From Pedobacter riviphilus (lineage in GTDB: Bacteria > Bacteroidota > Bacteroidia > Sphingobacteriales > Sphingobacteriaceae): a stretch of DNA of 64,000 nucleotides. The translations under genes and the position numbers were made by a program. Of this stretch, positions 61,007 through 64,000 are shown in pieces. Location of the stretch: positions 1,054,001-1,118,000 of the forward strand of contig NZ_CP061171.1 in assembly GCF_014692875.1 (NCBI RefSeq), in the 5' to 3' direction. The stretch's first letter is position 1. Every line of letters starts with the position of its first letter. Below the pieces are notes generated by a model. The model was not told where the DNA came from. It did no database searches and worked only from the letters and a program-made list of their open reading frames with translations.

Positions 61007-62206
61007 CTATGCTTGTTCAGCCAATACTTTGGTTACTAAATCAGCTGCTTCTTTTAAAGCAATTGCTGAGTAAACTTTAAGTCCAGACTCATCGATTAAT
61101 TTTTTAGCTTCTTCAGCATTTGTGCCTTGCAAACGGCAGATAATTGGCACCGGAATGTTACCGATTTCTTTATAAGCATCGATTACACCCTGAGCAACAC
61201 GGTCGCAACGAACAATACCGCCGAAAATGTTGATCAAAATTGCTTTAACGTTAGGGTCTTTCAAAATGATATTGAAAGCCGCTTTAACCGTTTGTGCATT
61301 AGCAGTTCCACCAACATCTAAGAAGTTAGCAGGCTCACCACCAGCCAGTTTAATGATATCCATGGTTGCCATAGCTAAACCAGCACCGTTAACCATACAA
61401 CCTACGTTACCATCAAGGTTAACGAAGTTTAGGTTAGAGGCACTTGCTTCAACTTCCATTGGATCTTCTTCCGTAACATCGCGCATGGCTGCATAATCAG
61501 GGTGACGGAATAAACCGTTTTCATCCAGGTTAACTTTGGCATCTACCGCAATTACTTTATCATCAGAAGTTTTTAATACCGGGTTAATTTCGAACATCGA
61601 AGAATCGGTTGCTTCGTAAGCTTTGTATAAAGCAGTAACGAATTTTACCATTTCTTTGAAAGCGTTACCGCTCACACCTAAGTTGAACGCAATTTTACGT
61701 GCTTGGAAGCCTTGTAAGCCAACTTTAGGATCAATCTCTTCTTTAAAAATTAAGTGCGGCGTATGTTCTGCAACTTCTTCGATATCCATACCGCCTTCGG
61801 TACTGTACATGATGATATTGCGACCTTTCGCACGGTCTAACAGTACCGAGATGTAGAATTCTTTAGTTTCAGAAGCGCCTGGATAATAAACATCCTGAGC
61901 TACTAAAATCTTGTTCACTTTTTTACCTTCTGGTCCGGTTTGAGGAGTTACCAGTTGCATGCCGATAATATCGGTAGCACGTTGTTTAACTTCTTCCAGG
62001 TTTTTGGCTAATTTAACACCACCACCTTTACCGCGACCACCAGCGTGGATTTGCGCTTTAATTACAACCCAGTCAGAATTATAATCAGTTTTCAGTTGCT
62101 TAGCAGCCTCAACAGCTTGCTCAGGAGTATCGGCAACTATTCCTTCTTGAACGTTAACACCGAAACTTTTTAATATTTGTTTACCCTGGTATTCGTGAAT
62201 ATTCAT
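61007..62206 (-). CDS. sucC: Succinyl-CoA synthetase (ADP-forming) subunit beta
   Basis: Protein of 399 residues, full length. ATP-grasp domain with [41 protein letters not shown]; CoA-ligase domain with [29 protein letters not shown] and FGGIVRCD. It forms the TCA-cycle enzyme with SucD, whose gene is not adjacent here. Single gene with its own terminator. Confidence 0.95.
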   Translation of the reverse strand: MNIHEYQGKQILKSFGVNVQEGIVADTPEQAVEAAKQLKTDYNSDWVVIKAQIHAGGRGKGGGVKLAKNLEEVKQRATDIIGMQLVTPQTGPEGKKVNKILVAQDVYYPGASETKEFYISVLLDRAKGRNIIMYSTEGGMDIEEVAEHTPHLIFKEEIDPKVGLQGFQARKIAFNLGVSGNAFKEMVKFVTALYKAYEATDSSMFEINPVLKTSDDKVIAVDAKVNLDENGLFRHPDYAAMRDVTEEDPMEVEASASNLNFVNLDGNVGCMVNGAGLAMATMDIIKLAGGEPANFLDVGGTANAQTVKAAFNIILKDPNVKAILINIFGGIVRCDRVAQGVIDAYKEIGNIPVPIICRLQGTNAEEAKKLIDESGLKVYSAIALKEAADLVTKVLAEQA

Positions 62207-62644
62207 CTGTTTATATTTTTGTCTTTATCTGTCAGATGGAGCCTTTTACCATTAAAATAATTATTTTAACAGTATCGGGTTCATTTGCTACAAAATTTGC
62301 CCAAAGCTACAATTTCAAACCCTTTAAACAAATAGCAATCGCCGATTTTTTCAGAAAATGAACGTTTTATGTTAATCGGGAAATTAGTGCCTGTAATGTG
62401 CGCTAGTTTATAGTGTTCCGCTGATTTCGCTAATATGCACAGAGATTTTTTATTTGAAAGTGAGAGGGTGGTTCTTCGTGGCGGCTGGTGGCCCTGCTTT
62501 CCGCTATAAGTCCTCACTACGCTCCGGGCTTATCGCTGTAATCGGGCTTAAAAACAATTTGGTTCCTAACAAATGCAAAAAAAATATATTTCCTCTGCAC
62601 TAATTATCTTAAATCTGCGGGAACAAAAGGGTTAATAGTGTTCT
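62207..62644. other. Noncoding gap with a REP-like repeat
   Basis: 438 bases between the small membrane protein gene and sucC. It contains the family A copy at 62465-62551 and otherwise AT-rich DNA; the 78-codon minus frame at 62281-62517 runs into the repeat and has no protein-like features. Confidence 0.55.
62465..62551 (-). repeat. Dispersed REP-like repeat, family A (copy 7)
   Basis: On the minus strand the order is TAAGCCCGATTACAGCGATA, AGCCCGGAGCGTAGTGAGG, ACTTATAGCGGAAAGCAGGG. Closest to the copy at 17892. Confidence 0.6.
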
Positions 62645-62953
62645 TTAACTTCCAGCAAAAGGTGTCCCGAATATACCAACAGCCAGTTCTGCCCAGATCA
62701 GGAATAAGGCTAGTAAAATAACAACGAGTATTAATGTTCTTAAAGTGCCTGTTTTTAAGTTTCTAATTACAAGTTCTATAGCTAAACCCGTGCTGAGTAG
62801 TAATGTTCCCGCGATTATAAAATCGGATAGTGTCCAGTCCACCTCATTAGTAAATTGCATGGCTATTAAAGGAATAGCCAATATTGACGCGATTACGCTT
62901 AAAATAATGATGATTCTTAGTTTGCCTGAGCCAATTATTTCTTGAGTTTTCAT
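62645..62953 (-). CDS. Small three-helix membrane protein
   Basis: Protein of 102 residues with three hydrophobic segments (IIIILSVIASILAIPLIAMQ, FIIAGTLLLSTGLAIELVI, TLILVVILLALFLIWAELAV) and an ending GIFGTPFAGS. This is a recurrent unnamed Bacteroidota membrane protein; function unknown. Same strand as the next two genes. Confidence 0.7.
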   Translation of the reverse strand: MKTQEIIGSGKLRIIIILSVIASILAIPLIAMQFTNEVDWTLSDFIIAGTLLLSTGLAIELVIRNLKTGTLRTLILVVILLALFLIWAELAVGIFGTPFAGS

Positions 62954-63051
62954 GATTTTAATGTTTTAATTTACGTTTTTAATGGATAATTAAATAATTT
63001 TTAGTTTCCCCGGTGCGATTTACACCAGGGAGCTAAGAGTTGAGCGGTTAA

Positions 63052-63471
63052 TTATAAAATGATTTGCCAAACAGCTTTAACTTTCTTTAATTTTGCTTGA
63101 GCGGTTGGAATAATGATTTGTGTCTCCTTAAAATCGCCGTATTTTCTGCTTAATTCTGCTATCGAAACAGATTTACCATTTTTTATAAAAACGACTAAGT
63201 TGAAATGATCAAGATGTCTTATCCCGTTGTTCCGAATGTTTCTTAAATCCATTTTTAACTTAGATTGAAGTATATTTATTTGAGCATAGGGAGCAATAAT
63301 CAGTATATGATCTGCATCTAAATTTTCAATCTTAGCGAAATCAATACTTTGTTGTGAAATAATTTGATCTATTATACAATGGGTTAATGTTTGGTCAGCG
63401 CTCAATTGATAAAAATAATTCCAAGAGAACAGTCCAATGATCAAAATGATTAGAAATGCTTTTGCTTTCAT
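63052..63471 (-). CDS. Hypothetical protein with N-terminal membrane anchor
   Basis: 139 residues from the ATG at 63471 (MKAKAFLIILIIGLFSWNYF), with a GTG four codons earlier. One anchor or uncleaved signal, then a small alpha/beta domain (FAKIENLDADHILIIAPYAQ, FNLVVFIKNGKSVSIAELSR). No family recognised. Its start is 14 bases after the stop of the DUF4173-type gene, so likely the same transcript. Confidence 0.6.
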   Translation of the reverse strand: MKAKAFLIILIIGLFSWNYFYQLSADQTLTHCIIDQIISQQSIDFAKIENLDADHILIIAPYAQINILQSKLKMDLRNIRNNGIRHLDHFNLVVFIKNGKSVSIAELSRKYGDFKETQIIIPTAQAKLKKVKAVWQIIL

Positions 63472-63485
63472 GATTCTTGACACTA

Positions 63486-64000
63486 TTATTTTTTACTTAC
63501 ACCAAAGTATTCCGCCGTATTCCAATCCTGTAAATTCCATGATAACCAGCTTACCTTTTTGAAATTTTCCTTAAAATAACCGATACGTTTATCAAGCTTT
63601 TTGGTATAAAAATCGGCTGTTTCTGGTGTAACAATTTCTCTTCCATGCAGATCTTTAGATGCGGTATAGTGTAGTTTTGATCTGTTTTTATCTAAAGTAG
63701 GCAATGTTTTATCGGATAATGAAAGCAGATAATCCACATCAATGCCAACCTGATCACTTTGCGCTAAATTATATTTGGCAATAAAAACATCCCAGTTAAC
63801 GAGGCTGAAAGCCAGTAACAGTACAAACCAGATATTTCCATTCACTTTAAATAAATAGAAAAGTGTTTTCTGTTTGGCAACTTTTATATATACCGTTGCT
63901 AAGCCAATAATGCAGAGTAAGGCAAAAACCACAACGCCAATTCTTTTATGTGTTAAGCCGTAAAATTCGATGTAATAGCCATCGCGTATAAAAACAGAAA
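63486..64000 (-). CDS. DUF4173/DUF4153-type membrane protein (partial, N-terminus cut)
   Basis: Open to the right edge. Visible 171 residues: RDGYYIEFYGLTHKRIGVVV, then two membrane helices (FALLCIIGLATVYIKV; IWFVLLLAFSLVNWDVFIA) and a C-terminal soluble tail (IDVDYLLSLSDKTLPTLDKN, SWLSWNLQDWNTAEYFGVSK). The LTHKRIGV and FSLVNWDVFIAKYNL blocks match the end of DUF4173 polytopic proteins. The upstream part lies outside the window; the GTG at 63932 is not the true start. Confidence 0.7.
   Translation of the reverse strand, partial: SVFIRDGYYIEFYGLTHKRIGVVVFALLCIIGLATVYIKVAKQKTLFYLFKVNGNIWFVLLLAFSLVNWDVFIAKYNLAQSDQVGIDVDYLLSLSDKTLPTLDKNRSKLHYTASKDLHGREIVTPETADFYTKKLDKRIGYFKENFKKVSWLSWNLQDWNTAEYFGVSKK

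Noticed and set aside
62281..62517. 78-codon minus-strand open frame upstream of sucC
   Set aside because: Its first part is the family A repeat and the remainder lacks any protein signature or spacing suited to a gene.

Overview
The window looks like chromosome of a Sphingobacteriaceae bacterium (Bacteroidota), most likely Pedobacter or a close relative. This is inferred from gene content (TonB receptor with a carboxypeptidase-like N-terminal domain, arrays of MacB/FtsX-type permeases, a short primary sigma factor lacking region 1.1, GH29 and AraC carbohydrate genes), from low G+C, and from Bacteroidota-type promoters (TTTG, about 18 bp, TAnnTTTG) in front of several genes including both tRNAs. 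No phage, transposase, CRISPR array or replication origin was seen.

Layout. 1-4282: a siderophore-type PLP decarboxylase (cut by the left edge) divergent from a TonB-dependent receptor, with two matching 23-bp palindromes between them that look like iron-regulator operators. 4415-5635: membrane metallophosphoesterase. 5849-14594: an assimilatory sulfate reduction block: Rrf2 regulator, siroheme sulfite/nitrite reductase, SUMT (cobA), a fused siroheme synthase-TSUP transporter, APS reductase (cysH), cysD, cysN. The reductase is preceded by what reads as a complete attenuator: a promoter, a 10-codon leader ORF with three consecutive Cys codons, and an intrinsic terminator just upstream of the structural gene. 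14858-17793: frameshifted bestrophin-like gene, a lipoprotein, a small membrane protein, and a second, degenerate SUMT that carries the same 38-bp promoter element as the sulfite reductase. 18149-25276: glycogen/trehalose genes (glgA with a frameshift, glgC, GH15 hydrolase, fused trehalose-phosphate synthase/phosphatase).

25361-43552: a two-component system (histidine kinase and sigma-54 activator) divergent from an operon of one HlyD-type adaptor, two ABC ATPases and five paralogous 790-residue FtsX permeases. The divergent gap contains a good sigma-54 promoter and two 16-bp palindromes in helical phase, so the activator probably drives the operon. 43679-50224: a non-phosphorylative L-fucose utilisation operon (SDR dehydrogenase, fuconate-type dehydratase, SSS symporter, GH29 fucosidase, lipoprotein mutarotase) with a divergent AraC regulator. 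50312-58137: metal/cobalamin-binding-type protein, lipoprotein, duplicated tRNA-Leu(UAG), trigger factor, a four-helix-bundle protein, clpP, clpX, AMP nucleosidase and the primary sigma factor. 58591-64000: two DUF2975 membrane proteins with a small HTH regulator, a 336-bp tandem triplication that includes the 3' end of the HTH gene, sucC, and small membrane proteins, ending in a DUF4173-type protein cut by the right edge.

Three genes (bestrophin-like, glgA, fifth permease) each need exactly one inserted base to read through. They are either real disruptions or residual consensus errors. Intergenic DNA is rich in dispersed repeats: one REP-like family occurs seven times, and many spacers consist of locally repeated short words.
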